Source: Arachis hypogaea
Taxonomy: Eukaryota > Streptophyta > Magnoliopsida > Fabales > Fabaceae
NCBI RefSeq assembly: GCF_003086295.3
Contig: NC_092040.1
Span: forward strand, 1,116,001-1,180,000
Direction: 5' to 3'
Length of the DNA: 64,000 nt
Below are positions 44,797 to 57,440 of the stretch, piece by piece. The notes beneath the pieces are model-generated. The model was not told where the DNA came from. It saw only the letters and a program-made list of their open reading frames with translations, and ran no database searches. How positions within the stretch are numbered: position 1 is the first letter of the stretch; the number at the start of each line of letters is the position of its first letter. The translations under genes were made by a program, and so were the position numbers.

Positions 44797-47200
44797 CTTG
44801 TGAAGGATACTGAAAAAAGTTAACTACTTTTAATGTTTTAATATTTTTAATGTGTTTAATATATTAAAAGCGCATTAAAAATAAAAAAAACAATTGAAAA
44901 GTATTTGAAAAAATAAACTGCATTGTGATTTTTCTAACAATGAAAACTCAATTCTTCGCTACATTTTTGAAGCAAGACTTCTTTTCCCTCCATTTTAACC
45001 TTTTTTTGTGTATATAACTATATATACATTAAGATTAACTGAAAGAAGCAAATGTATATATACATACACATTTAATAGTATATTATTATATTATTAAAAA
45101 TAATTAATTATTGAATTTATTATTTAAAAAATCATTTAAATATGTGAATTATATTAGATGATCATCTAAAATTTTTTATATTATAAGGGTATTAAAATTA
45201 AAATTCCTAAGATTAATTAAGCTCATTTTCATATACATCACTACATTACTCACTGCATTTACAAAACTTATTAAGACAATCTTTATCTCGGAATATATGA
45301 ACAATAAATGATATATATATATATATATTAAAATTTATTTAATTTAATATTTATTAATTATCATAATAATTAATAAATATTAAATAAGATAAATTTTAAT
45401 TTTTTTTGTCAGTATATATATAGAGATATATGACGCAAACATAATTTGTCCGTGTGAATTACCACCATCAAAGAATTCTTGTGTTGTTTTCCAGCCAAAG
45501 AATTTAATTTGGCCCTCCATTCGATGAATCTTAATTACGAATCTTCGTCTAAACTTTTGAAATTAAAAGATTGATGTTTAAAAATTATGTATGAGTTAAT
45601 TTGGTATTAAAAGATTTAATATTTTAATTTGTTCCAACAAAATATGCGAGTCAAATTATTCTTTTATAATTTTTTAATGATGTGTTAATATTAAAAGTCA
45701 AGTGACATGTTAAAAATATAATATATAATAAATTTTATTTTACATGTTTATTAGTGACAGATTAATGAGAAATTAACAAAAGAAAAATACTACACATATA
45801 AGTCATTTTGATTTAAAAGTAAAATTAATTCATGTTAATATTTTTAAAGATTAAATTAAATGGTTGAATATTTGAACAAATTAAATTAATTTATACATTA
45901 TCTTTTAAGAACCGTTTTTAACATTAACATATAAAATTAAGGGTAATTCACAAAAAATACATTGAAATTATTTTAAGTGTCAGACAAAAATGTTAATATA
46001 TTTTGTTATGGATAAAGTTATTCTTAAATAATTTAAAAATGTGCAGAAAATATTCACTCGTGATAAATATTTGTTCTGAATGAAAAATCGTAATATGACT
46101 CACTTATAAAGATGAAAAATTCACTTGTCATCACGTGAAAAATTTTCTTTGTTACATTGTTTTTTTTTTTTGTTATATAACGTTTCAGTTTATAAACGTA
46201 TATTTCTATCACGTTTTAAAATAATTTGATGATATTTTTGTCAATAATAAAATTTAAAAATATTTTTATCTACAATAAAAAATTTCAATATATTTTTAAT
46301 AGTTTAACTTAAAATTAAATTAAGAAAGTGGTAGGACCCTAAAAAGACGAAGGGGGGACAAAGTGTCGGGAGAAAAAGGTCCTTTTTTCTGAGGAGGGAA
46401 AAAAGAACCTCTCAATTTCATATTTTCATCCCGTGAATGGCATGGGATAATTCAAGATGGTGCACCGGGCCAAAGAGTGTGGAATTTTGAAGACCCACCT
46501 ACGGTAGGGGTACCCAGCCTAGCTATCATGAAAGATTTTTTAGCTTCTTCTGGTGCAATTGGATGTTATAAAAATAGAAATATAATGTTAGGTAATTAAT
46601 ATTTTTTATATTTCAGTAAATATTAATCAATTCTGTATTTTTAATTTTTTTAACAAATTATGTGACAATATTATATTTTTTAGTCATATTTGAATAAAAT
46701 AGTAAATTAATTAAAGAAAATAAATATTGTTACTAAGAATAATTTAGTGATATTTTTAAAATTTTTATAACTCCAATCTTAATTCATTTGAAAAGTAAAA
46801 AAACCAAACACTTATTTGAGAAAAAATATTTTCATTTAAAAAAGTGTAGATCACTTATCAATATAATTCTTGCATTGAAAGTGAAAATTATACACAAAAT
46901 ATTTATGCAATTGAATTTATTTTGTATAAACAATAATCAATATTTTATTTCCACTTTCTTCTCGAACATCTACATTTCCTAACACGGGGAAAAATGGTTC
47001 AATAAGAGTAATTTCTAACGCTATTAATTAGTCTAAGCTGGGAAGACCAAAGTCAAAAAGTCTCCGCACAAATAAAATTATTCCCCTTTAATTAATAATT
47101 ATTGCTCCTCCATTGGAGTTAATCCTAGCAATGCACCCTCCAAATCTTATGAGGCTCTGACTTTGACTCTGCTGTAACAGTAATAGTATCACACAGAAAC
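44797..47200. other. AT-rich intergenic DNA
   Basis: No coding sequence recognised. It contains an AT-rich hairpin (45330-45396) and a less AT-rich patch at 46330-46530 with a short imperfect hairpin (aggtcctttttt / aaaaaagaacct). Confidence 0.6.
45330..45396. repeat. AT-rich inverted repeat (hairpin)
   Basis: A 31 bp arm starting AAAATTTATTTAATTTAATA pairs, with only about three mismatches, with its inverse ending AATAAGATAAATTTT, around a 5-6 base loop. TA repeats flank both sides. It may be a MITE core or a palindrome formed by chance in AT-rich DNA. Confidence 0.5.
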
Positions 47201-47258
47201 ACACACTCACTCAATAATAAAGCGGCGCGAATCCACAGAGCGCACCAAGTAATAACGC

Positions 47259-47264
47259 CACGTG
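47259..47264. promoter_or_regulatory. G-box upstream of ITPK gene
   Basis: gcCACGTGta, about 370 bp before the ITPK ATG and about 80 bp upstream of a TATATATA stretch (47345-47352) that could be the core promoter. Confidence 0.45.
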
Positions 47265-47540
47265 TACCCCGATCCTCTTCCTTTTCTTAACTAAGCCAGG
47301 TTATGTTATCACCCCACCCTTCACTCTAACCCTAGTGTATAAGCTATATATATCCACACCCTCGTTCGTACATATCCTTTTTCCCCTTTCTATTTTCCTC
47401 TTCTCTAACTTCCTTTTCTGCAAAATTTTCTTCCATCGAAACGACGTCGAAAAATCAAAAGAAACAAAAAGAGAAAACCCTAGCCCTCTCTCGCCCCAAA
47501 TCTCCAAAATCTCGCGCTATTATCTCTCGTTTTCTTGCGA

Positions 47541-47620
47541 ATGCGATTCTTTCTTCGGCTCGCATGAGCCTTGCTTGCGTTCTTGCCTTTCTTGAGAATC
47601 ACCACCACCAGCACCACTGA
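47541..47620 (+). promoter_or_regulatory. Two overlapping uORFs in ITPK leader
   Basis: uORF1 at 47541-47567 encodes MRFFLRLA. uORF2 at 47564-47620 encodes an 18-residue peptide ending in a His/Gln run and stops 11 bp before the main ATG. The second start overlaps the first stop (ATGA). Whether they are in the mRNA depends on the true transcription start, which I cannot see; the TATA-like stretch at 47345 would include both. Confidence 0.45.
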
Positions 47621-47631
47621 AAGGGATTTCA

Positions 47632-48780
47632 ATGGCGGAAGGAGAAGAACGAGGAGGAGAAGGGAAGAAGAGATTCCGCATAGGTTACGCGCTCGCACCG
47701 AAGAAGCAGCAGAGCTTCATCCGCGACTCGCTCGTTTCCCTCGCCCGCTCGCGCGGTATCGACCTCGTAAGGGTCGACACAAATCTACCATTGTCAGAGC
47801 AGGGTCCATTCGATTGCCTCCTCCACAAGCTATACGGCGACGACTGGAAGCGCCAGCTGAGGGAATTTGCGGCGGCGAACCCTAATGCGGCGGTTCTTGA
47901 CTCGCCGGAGGCGATCGAGCGGCTCCACAACCGGATTTCGATGCTGCAGGTGGTTTCGGAGCTGAGAATCGAGTGCCGCTGCAGCGGTGAGACATTTGGA
48001 ATCCCGAAGCAGATCGTGATCTACGACAAAGAAACACTGTTCGACCGGCAGGCGTGGGAGACGCTGAAGTTTCCGGTGATCGCTAAGCCGCTCGTCGCCG
48101 ACGGCAGCGCCAAGTCGCACAAGATGGCGTTGGTGTTCAGCCACGATGGCCTCAACAAGCTGAAGCCACCGATCGTTCTGCAGGAGTTCGTTAACCACGG
48201 CGGCGTCATCTTCAAGGTGTATGTTGTCGGCGAGCGCGTGAGATGCGTGAAGAGGAAGTCCCTCCCCGACGTCTCCGAAGAGAAGAAGGTCTCGGACGAG
48301 GTCCTCTCGTTCTCTCAGGTGTCGAATTTGGCGGCGAACCAGACTATTGATGACAGTTACTACGAGATGATGCATTTGGGTGATACCGAGATGCCGCCGT
48401 TGAGCTTTGTCACGGACATTGCTCGGGGATTGAGGAAGGTGATGAAGCTGAACCTCTTTAATTTTGATGTCATTAGGGATTCCCGGTATGGGAATCGGTA
48501 CCTTATCATTGACATCAATTACTTCCCAGGGTATGCAAAAATGCCTGGCTATGAGGCTGTCTTGACAGATTTTTTCTGTGATGTGTTGTGCAAGAAAACC
48601 GAAGAGGATGGCACAGCGGGTGCCATTGCGGAGGAAAGTGCCGGTTCGGAGAGGTGTTGGCAGGGTTGTGATGATTCAAGGTCCATTGTGAGCGGTAGTT
48701 TTTGTGGAGATGGGGATGAGGGTAACCTTCAAGTTTCAAGTCTTGGCATGGAAGAGAAAGAGAGTTCTGTTCAAGTATGA
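47632..48780 (+). CDS. ITPK1: Inositol-tetrakisphosphate 1-kinase (ITPK1-like)
   Basis: A single-exon gene of 382 residues. The enzyme phosphorylates inositol tris/tetrakisphosphates with ATP in the pathway to phytate, and plant ITPK1 can also make 5-InsP7, linked to phosphate sensing; the activity here is inferred from family. Visible features: [13 protein letters not shown] (17-29) at the N-terminal inositol-phosphate side; [13 protein letters not shown] (93-105); the ATP-grasp segment [20 protein letters not shown] (146-165), with the glycine-rich [27 protein letters not shown] (182-201); [11 protein letters not shown] (273-283); and the metal-binding [15 protein letters not shown] (294-308). 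The core ends near residue 325. The C-terminal tail of about 60 residues is Ser/Glu/Gly-rich and longer than in Arabidopsis ITPK1 (about 319 residues). The coding region is GC-rich at its 5' end. Confidence 0.93.
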   Translation: MAEGEERGGEGKKRFRIGYALAPKKQQSFIRDSLVSLARSRGIDLVRVDTNLPLSEQGPFDCLLHKLYGDDWKRQLREFAAANPNAAVLDSPEAIERLHNRISMLQVVSELRIECRCSGETFGIPKQIVIYDKETLFDRQAWETLKFPVIAKPLVADGSAKSHKMALVFSHDGLNKLKPPIVLQEFVNHGGVIFKVYVVGERVRCVKRKSLPDVSEEKKVSDEVLSFSQVSNLAANQTIDDSYYEMMHLGDTEMPPLSFVTDIARGLRKVMKLNLFNFDVIRDSRYGNRYLIIDINYFPGYAKMPGYEAVLTDFFCDVLCKKTEEDGTAGAIAEESAGSERCWQGCDDSRSIVSGSFCGDGDEGNLQVSSLGMEEKESSVQV

Positions 48781-50650
48781 GGATTTTTCTTTTTCTTTTT
48801 CTTTTTCTTTACTTTTTTTCCCAAACGAATAATGTGTTTCTCATATAATGCACTCTGTCATTGACTGGTGATTTTGGGTAACCTGAATTTGCAAACTGGA
48901 CCCATTAACCAGTTGGTGGTTAGACATGAGCTGCACATTCTGTTTAGGGGTAGCCAGTTGGTACAGTGGTGGAATTGGTAGGGTTGTTTGTGCTAGTTTT
49001 TTAACCTCTTAACATGTATATTCCTTACAGCATTGCTCAGGAGATAGATAGTTCTCAAATACCTGAAGCTTTAGGAAAGTTGTATTTTGAGGCTTAAGTT
49101 CATGCTAGAAACTGCTTTACGTTGTTTGTTTTTGCATTTAATTCGATGCCTTAATTCTTCCTTTGATCAATTCTATCCTCATTTTGGATTTCTTGATTTC
49201 TGCATTCACAATGATTGTGATTTTATCGTTAGTTGTTATAACCTACACTTGACTGATAGCTATCTTGTTTACTAAGTCATGATGTTCCTAATTATAAGAG
49301 ATTGCTACTGAATATGCCTTAAAATGTGGTCAATTGCGGTTGTCAATTGTGGTTGTGTTGCTATTGCTAAAAAGTCTGGAAAAATGCAGCTGATGCAACG
49401 GCTGCAATTGAGGTAATGCATATTGTCTAAGGTTGTGGTGCAATTTAATTGGTTGTATGTGGGGTAATGCATATTCTATATAAAAATGAAATACTGATTA
49501 TTCCGTGTTTACAGTGCATTTTCAAAAGTAGTGTGTTCTCAGTTTGTAGGCATTTTTGGGCTGAATCTGATTTACTTTTAGAATTCTTAATTTCTTATTT
49601 TCTGCCTATCTTTGATAAAATGCAAAGACATTACCTGATTAATAACTGTGATCTATTGGGAATTGAAGCAAATATGTTCAGCACCAGTGTCGTGCTGGGG
49701 TATAAATATATGATTAACAAACTGAATTGGACATTCGTGTTATTGGCTTACGGCTTTTTGGTGCAATTGAGATGGATTATTAGCAAAGATAGCCTTTTTC
49801 TCCAGTTGTTTTTGTTTGACCAAGTTATTATTATTTTCATTTTTGGGTAGCAAGCATTGAGTTTTGTCTACTATGAGCAGGAGATCTACCCAATAAGTGC
49901 TACTCTATGGTGATGCTTATTTATTGGTATTCTTCGGCTTGATATATTGGAAAGAGATTCTTGTTGATGCACATGATCAGTGGTTTTCATTTTCTTTCCT
50001 TTCATAATTTCCTTATACTTAACCTCGAGTTTTATCATCTATTGAGGTGCATTATGTAGATTAGCAAACAACATATATTTTCGGATTTTGGGTTAGTGCA
50101 TTGTGCTGTACTGAATCAACTCAGTTAAATGGAATTATATACTGATTTCACTACTAAGTTTACTACGTTCATATTAATATGCTGTGCAATTGATCAATAA
50201 GTAGGCACTGCTCAATGATCTTGATTGATAGAAGTGCCCATGGAGAAGTTATTAGGTACTGAAATGATGCGAGTGTAGTTGATCTTTTTTATGGTCCAGT
50301 GTAAGAAGCAGAAAAATAAGGTACATGATCATTTATATTAATCTAAAGGCTAATGGGTGCTTGCATGATTCAAAATTTTTCTGTGACCTGGTGGCAATGT
50401 GTCATGATATGTGCTTTCATAGTATGATCCATTGTAGTTCTTCCTGTGTTATCATTTTTACTTTATTTCTGTCATCTTTTTAATGCTTTTGTTATTTAAC
50501 CTTCGATATGTAGGGAAGTTGGTATTGGTTAGTGAATGTAATTCTACACACTGCATTGAAGAATAGCGTTTTATTGTGCTTTGCTTTTGGTTTCACACTA
50601 GAACAATGTAAACTGGCTGTGCATCATAGTGTTCTAGCTGAGATTAACAT
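48781..50650. other. ITPK 3' region and intergenic DNA
   Basis: The T-rich stretch just after the stop (48786-48820) and the following sequence probably contain the 3' untranslated region. The rest is unusually T-rich on the + strand and less repetitive than other gaps. Frames at 49087-49275 and 49449-49850 show no known domain. Confidence 0.5.
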
Positions 50651-50921
50651 TTCTTTTTTGCAAGTAAATGGGTAAGATAGCCCCTCTAAAATCATCCCCT
50701 AATATTTGTCTGAGCACTTAAGAAACCCAGCTCCCACTAGCATGAACCTAGCAACTCATTTTCCTTGCTCGTCCCTTAACACACCTTGAGGAGGAGGATG
50801 CCATGCGACATGGATTTCTTGTCTCACCGCCGAGGTGTTGATGAGAGTCAAAAGTCTCCTTCTTCCCACCAGCATGTCACTAAGAACACTGAGCAACCTT
50901 GTATATTTTGGTTCACCGTTC
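50651..50921 (-). mobile_element. Retroposed sequence of unknown family, 15 bp TSD
   Basis: The exact 15-mer AGCTGAGATTAACAT lies at 50636-50650 and again at 50922-50936, bracketing 271 bp. The insert begins TTCTTTTTTGCAAG, so on the minus strand it ends in an A-rich tail. A long perfect duplication plus an A-tail is the signature of LINE-mediated retroposition. I see no convincing tRNA-type A and B boxes and no coding frame, so it could be an unlisted SINE, a LINE 3' end or a processed RNA copy. Confidence 0.65.
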
Positions 50922-50936
50922 AGCTGAGATTAACAT

Positions 50937-52297
50937 GTTGAGAGGACCAAATCCTCTCCAATTAAATATTAACACAACAATACAAGATATAGTTTTTTTT
51001 TTTTTAGGACTTGCAATACAAGATGCCAAAGATAGAGGCCCATTAAGAGTTGGATTGTATACATGCTCTGGATATGAAAACGAAAACAAAGCGCATCCAA
51101 AAGAAAAGGAAAATCCAAATCTATCCACCAAAATTATTGTTGTGGGAAAGTGGTTTGGTTGCATTTTATTTTTTGTTTTTATTATCTGTTTTTCTATTTT
51201 TAGAATTTTCTAAAAACACGCAAGTAGTGAAAATAATAACTTTTTATCCCATTTCTATTTTTTCCCCATAACATTTTAAAATTCAAAACACAAACTAAAT
51301 ACACTTTTATTTTCCAATTTTCTCTAATTGCAAACATGCAATTGAATAGCAGACCAAAAATTGAAAAATGACAGCAATTTGCTAAAAATCTCAACCAAAA
51401 TTTTTGTTGATTAACTCATACAAATGCTTTAACAGGATTCAAGCATCAGATTAGTGTCATGCTCATGTTTATCTGGCATTGCTTTTCAATCAATCAATCA
51501 AACTTATTAATCCAAAAGTATTATATATTTTTATACAAATGTACCCCATAGCAGAACACAATAGGAAGCCAACAAATCCAAACATAAAGTAAAATAAACA
51601 AAATTCCCGTGAAACAAAATGCTATAACAAAAGCATTATCGTTTGAATATCACTCACTACAATGTTTAGTCCTAGTCTTATGCTTAGTATTGTAATGGTG
51701 TTTTCCTTAGTGTCTAAAACTATCTATTAAAAAACCACTTTTCTTTACAGTCTAGCTTTTGGAGTAGTGTTGAAGCCTTCATTGGTTTGGGATCTTCTTC
51801 TTTTGTAGGCAATAGTTTGATGATATTCTAATTTCATAGTTGGTATACTTGGAACACCACATAATAAAACCACAACACACAAGAATTATTCTCAAGATTG
51901 AACAAATTTGAAAGTCAACGAATGTTAAGTTATAATATTCTGGTTTAGTTTCGATACTTGATTGTTCAACTCTTAGCTTTTTGATAAAAATTTGATAAAC
52001 GTACGCTATACCTAAATCTAAATTTCCACTCACCCACCTCTAACAAAGTATATGCCTACGACATTGATTATTTCTATTTTAACCGTATATCCCAAACTTA
52101 GTTCAATATTAAAAAAAAAAAATGTTGCAGGAGTATGTGAACATGTGGACGCCATCGGTTGGTGTACCTATTAACAAACATCTAAAAGCTTACAAGAAAA
52201 TTCGTTAAGTGAATAAAAGAGAAAAAAAATTGGATTTTTTTAATCTGTATTTTTAATTAATAATTATTTTGTAGTGAATTTTATTCAAGCCTCTCTA
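50937..52297. other. Intergenic, no gene seen
   Basis: AT-rich. A small direct repeat (caatacaagat at about 50978 and 51015) flanks a poly-T run. Frames at 50899-51271 and 51779-52033 lack known domains. Confidence 0.55.
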
Positions 52298-52305
52298 AAA
52301 TAGAG

Positions 52306-53551
52306 TAGGGATGTCAATGGGATAGGGTGGGGTGGGGCAGGGGATGCCTCCCTGCTCCCCATCCCCGCCCCCAGATTTACTCTCCATTTCCGTCCTCATT
52401 CCCCGCCGTGGGAGAATATTGCTCCTCATCTCCATTTTTCACGGGACCCCATTCTCCGCGGGGACCCATTCCCCATCTATCTCATAGTTCTAACTAATTA
52501 TTAATTTCCATATTAATAGAGGTGTAAGTATCCATTCTATACAAAAACAACAAGATTTATACAAAAAATCTAAACGTCAAGATAGTGACTTCTTTCAAAA
52601 TGACGCAGTGGGAGGATGCAACGGTGAGCCAGAGGATAGAGAAATGGACAAGGTAGGAGACGCGGTAACAGAGAGTAAAATGGACACGACGACAGAATTA
52701 CGGAAAGGAACGCCGCAAATAGAGAGCACTACGCGGTGAGGATCATGGCACGGTGAGGTGAGACGATGCGGTGAGAAGGGAGAGTGGCGAGAAGGTGGCT
52801 CCAAAGAGGTTGGATGAAGTATGGACAGCGTTAGGAATTTCTAAATTGAAAAAGGGTTATGCAAATGAGGATTAGGAGTTTTTAGTTTATATATATATAT
52901 GTGTGTGTGTGTGTGTTTGTAAAATGACTAAAAAATATATATGAGAAATTAACTATTAGCGTTTGTTTTCAGGTACTGAGACAGAGACTGAGAAACTGAG
53001 ACCCAGTATCGTGTTTGTTAGTTTAGAGACTGGTACTAAAATTTCTGTCTCTGTCTCCAAAATTTCAGTATTTCAGTACTTCCAAAAAGTAGGGACACAG
53101 GAGACTGAAATTTTTAGAAATGGAGACTGAAACTTTAATAATATTTTATACCTAAAATACTTTCATTTCAATTAATTAATTCTAATTTTACCCTTTATGC
53201 AAATTAAATTAGAGTTGCATTCTTGTTTCAATTCCTGTCTCCCATTTTGCACCAAACAAAATACAGAGATTTGTTTCAATCCCTGTCTCTTAGTCTCTGT
53301 CTCTCAGTCTCAGTCTTTCTGTCTCTGTCTCTCCACCAAACGCTACCTAAGGACAATTCAGTAAATTTATGAATTTCGGGAATTAGCGGGGATGGGGCGG
53401 GAATCCCCATTCGAGTCCCGCGCCAGTCTCGGGAAAATTTTGTCTCCCATCCCCATCCTCATCCCCACAGAAAAAATTTTCCACAGTCGGATCCCCATTC
53501 GGAGCAGTCCCCACAAGAATCCCCGCATCTCGGAAAGTTTTGTCATCCCTA
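52306..53551. mobile_element. hAT-type element with nested MITE
   Basis: The ends TAGGGATGTCAATGGG and GTTTTGTCATCCCTA are inverted, and an exact 8 bp duplication, AAATAGAG, flanks them (52298-52305, 53552-53559). Terminal regions are rich in GGGG/CCCC motifs (ggggtggggcaggggatg ... ccccattcggagcagtcccc), as in several plant hAT elements. There is no transposase. A Tourist MITE (52956-53347) and a TA/TG microsatellite (about 52890-52916) lie inside, so the hAT element landed first. Its length without the MITE is about 0.85 kb. Confidence 0.88.
52956..53347. mobile_element. Tourist-like MITE, copy 2 (nested in hAT element)
   Basis: Same family as 22329-22713: tagcgtttgttttcaggtac at the left, ccaccaaacgctacc at the right, followed by TAA. 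The left terminal GG is altered, so the target duplication is only partly visible. The interior is highly similar to the other two copies. Confidence 0.8.
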
Positions 53552-53559
53552 AAATAGAG

Positions 53560-54839
53560 GGTAAATTACCCCTTTAATTATCCCATTTTTTAAAGCCTCC
53601 CAAATCTCGGTGACTCCATTCTTGCTCACCAAGAACTAATAATGCTGCTTTGTATGCTTGATTGTCCAATTAACACAATAAATTTTTATCATCGCCAAAA
53701 GAGGACAATGTTTTAGTAATTTCTGTGTTGAGAACTGAATAATAAACTAATGTAATTTTGAAAAAATAAAACATAGTTTGGGACATGATTATAACTCGAT
53801 AATACAACAAAATTTGAATATGATAATAGAAGTAACAGAATGACGTATAAATAGAAATAGTTAAAAGGTTATGAATTGTTACAAAGAATGCACAATGTTT
53901 GTATAAACTTTTTTATATATTTTATATTTTTGATATTACAAGTGATTAATAAAAAGCATACAAAAATAAACAATTTATTTTATTACAATAGAGAAGATCA
54001 GAAGATATACAAAAAAATTATAAATAAAAGATATATAATATAAACATCATCATTTCTCTTTTACTAACATGTTTCGGGAGGACTTTGTGAAGGCCAATGT
54101 GTTATCACCCTAATCACTAAATACTAATTAATAATCATCAAAACTATTGTAGACTAATGCATTGCCAATTAAGATGACTCTGCTAAACTAACGAGTGTTC
54201 AAGTGGAAACTGCACTTCAACATATATTGTGAATCTTTTAATTAGTTTGTATAAAAAACCACACTTTGCATATTAATTATTATTCAATATTAAATGGATC
54301 ACAGTTTTATTAATGTTCATATTAATCCACCAATAGATTATGATCAATGAATCTATACCATATATGTATCTCAGAACAATAAGGTACACAACATAATTAA
54401 TTAACCCATTAATTTTTACACAGAATAGAGGTCATATATAGACCATTAGAGATCTGACAGAGTATTATAAGAAATTGACTTTCTTCATATATTAGGTGAA
54501 TACCGTTAACAAGGGAAAAATTATATATATTTAATAGGTTTTACTTGTATTACATTAAAGCATACCTAACCTACCTTTAGGGCAGTAACCTTTTCGACGA
54601 AGTTTGTGTTCATGCGTGAGGAAACACGTTACTAACTTGCTTTCCCTCGCTTGTAGTTTTTTTTGGGAAGATTTTCAAGTGTACGGGTGTATATTGATTT
54701 TTAACCGTTAATTTTAATTATATATATTATATATATTTTTTATAATTAAGATCAACAATTACAAATTATTGAAACACCGATATGATGGTATACTTGAAAA
54801 TTTTTCAATTTTTTTTAGTTAACAATTTTTTTTGTTCTC
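53560..54839. other. Intergenic, no gene seen
   Basis: AT-rich DNA between the hAT element and the next MITE. Nothing recognisable. Confidence 0.6.
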
Positions 54840-54842
54840 TTA

Positions 54843-55216
54843 GGTAGCGTTTGTTTTAAGGTACTGGAACAGAGACTGAAAGATTGAGACTTAGTATTGT
54901 TTGTTAATTCAGAGACTGGTACTAAAATTTTTGTCTCTGTCCTCAAAATTTCAGTATTTTAGTACTTCCAAAAAGTAGAAACACGGGGGACTGAAATTTT
55001 TAGAGACGGAGACTGAAATTTTAATAACATTTTATACTTAAAATATATTTATTTCAATTAATTAATTCTAATTTTATCCTTTGTACAAATTAAATTAGAA
55101 TTTCATTCTTATTTCAATTTCTATTTTCTACTTTACACTAAACAGAATATTGAGATTCTCTGTCTTTGTCTTTCAGTCTTAGTCTTTCAATTTTAATCTT
55201 TCTACCAAAGGCTACC
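54843..55216. mobile_element. Tourist-like MITE, copy 3
   Basis: GGTAGCGTTTGTTTTAAGG ... ACCAAAGGCTACC, with TTA on both sides (54840-54842, 55217-55219). The 374 bp matches copies 1 and 2. The right inverted repeat has one mismatch relative to the left. Confidence 0.85.
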
Positions 55217-55219
55217 TTA

Positions 55220-57440
55220 AATTCGCTTTATTGTCGAAAGAGACGTACGGAGACCCAGCAAGCTATACTTTTTTCTCTTATTTTGACGAAACCAATTTTG
55301 CTAAGTAAAATGGTTCGTAAAAAATACACATTAAAATGTTTGGTTAGATACTATACCATATTATTATATAGGTTAGTTCTTTGCTCCTGTCGATAGATAT
55401 CATACATTGATACATTTTGACTTATGTTTTCGTTGATTGTTATTAGTTTAATCAAATAATTATCTGGTTGGTTATCCAAATAGCCAAATAGCCCCAAAAA
55501 AATATTGGATATAAATGAGTCAAGAAGTTGAAAATTTGCCGGCATAATTCACCATCATCATCATGCTTCTATTTGACAAATCGCGGTTATATGATGTCAC
55601 ATCCTCTTTGAACAATATATATTAAACCTTGAGCAATCTAACATTTGAGAGGTCAGATAACAATCTAACTGAGATTCTATTTAAAAAAAAAAAAAAATCA
55701 AACACGTGATTTTAATTTCAAGTAAAATAAGACGAAAATAACGTGCCACACCCACACTTATTTGAAATCACACCTCTAGCTATAATCACTTGAACAAGGA
55801 CGTAACAATGTTATATGCGTCCATGAGTTAACTTATTAACACCAATAAAGCTCATCACTATTAGTAACTCACATTTGTAAGCTAATTTCACTAATTTTTC
55901 TTGCCACTTCCATTTTCCTAGACCATTTGTGTACGTATACACGTGTTTCATTTATAAAATAACAGGAAGCTCCAGATTAACGAACGTTGAATTTGGTTTC
56001 ATGTGTGCATTAAGGCCTATAATTAAGGCTTCTTAATTTCTGCTTTAAATGACGTTTTGAAGTTAGTAATTTGCTTGTAGCATAAAATAGAAATAATTAA
56101 TGACCAAACCTACTTAGAGATATAAAGCTTAAATTTTTAAGAAAAATGGTTTCATGACATGAAATTAGAACTCTATATATAAAACGTTTAGAATTTGATT
56201 ATTAGTAAATCTAAAAAAAGAAAAAAGAAATATTAGAGAAATTAAAAAAAAAGCCTTATACAAAAATTAAACAAATTCAAAAATACTTGTTTAAAAAAAA
56301 TGTTAAAAATATAACTATTCATGATTTTTTTATTAATTTAAATTAAAAAAAATAATTTCATGACAACTATTCTAGCTCGCATACTCCATTCTCTCTCTCT
56401 ATAAATATATTCTCATATTTTTTATTTTATATTGAATATTTACAGTTTCTTTTTCCACTCTATATAAATGAAATACAAATTCAAGTTCTGTATGTAATGT
56501 AACAAAAGAATTCACGTCCTATATAATCTTAAGCTATGAAGTAAAAATATATATGAATATCATTTGATAATTTGTAGTTATTATTAATTAGTATTACGTG
56601 AGAATCTCCTTTCTCTTAATAATTACTGCTTTATTTCTAACCTAGACTAACTGATAATTTTGGTATTAAATTGTGTTCTATATTTGAAATATAGGAGTAT
56701 TATTTTCCAAAAATACTTATTAGTTGTAATGAAAAAGTAGAATATGACTCATCACATAAGCAATTGCAATTTTTTTTCTCATATTTAAATTCCTTTATAA
56801 ATAATAAGTTGGATCGAATTCTATTTTTTTTTATTAATTTTTATATGTTATATTATGAGATCATTTAATTCAAAAATTTAAATTTAGATAAACACACTTA
56901 AATAATTATATATTTAATAACAACTAGATGATATAGCTAGAAACATATAATATAATATCAAAATTAACAATAAATTAGAGTATGAGCAATTGCTTATAAC
57001 ACTTGTTTACAACGAGGTAAGTAAGATGAGGAAGGCTAGGGTTTGAATCTGAATGGCTCCAAAAAATTTGATATGTTAGTGATGATGAGACCCTAGGCCA
57101 GGGAGCCGCCTCTAAAATATATGACACTATACTGATGATGGAGGGAACACGGATTTCTGTCCAAGAATATTTGAAATTGAATGAAGATAAGGACACCCAG
57201 AACAATGATCAAAGAGCAGGTAGAGACTGCTGCATGCATGTTATAATAATTTTCAATTAATCTTGGTAATCACAATACATATGTATCTAGATAAAGAAAA
57301 TGACAAGGTTAATGCGTGAGCCATGACAAATCAGATTAGGATCTTAGTTTATATATAATAAAATTATAGAAAAAAAAGAAGAAAGTAGATATATAGAGTT
57401 TCTCAATACATGGGATACGTTTTTAAGAGAAAGCATTAAT
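55220..57440. other. Intergenic; one unassigned balanced patch
   Basis: AT-rich, with a less AT-rich patch at 56985-57240 that is open on the minus strand (57205-56975, 76 codons). The peptide has no domain I recognise and there is no splice or promoter context. It could be a transposon or gene fragment. Confidence 0.45.

Noticed and set aside
46380..46420. Short hairpin aggtcctttttt / aaaaaagaacct upstream of ITPK
   Set aside because: Only 12-14 bp arms with mismatches and no flanking structure; too weak for an RNA gene or MITE.
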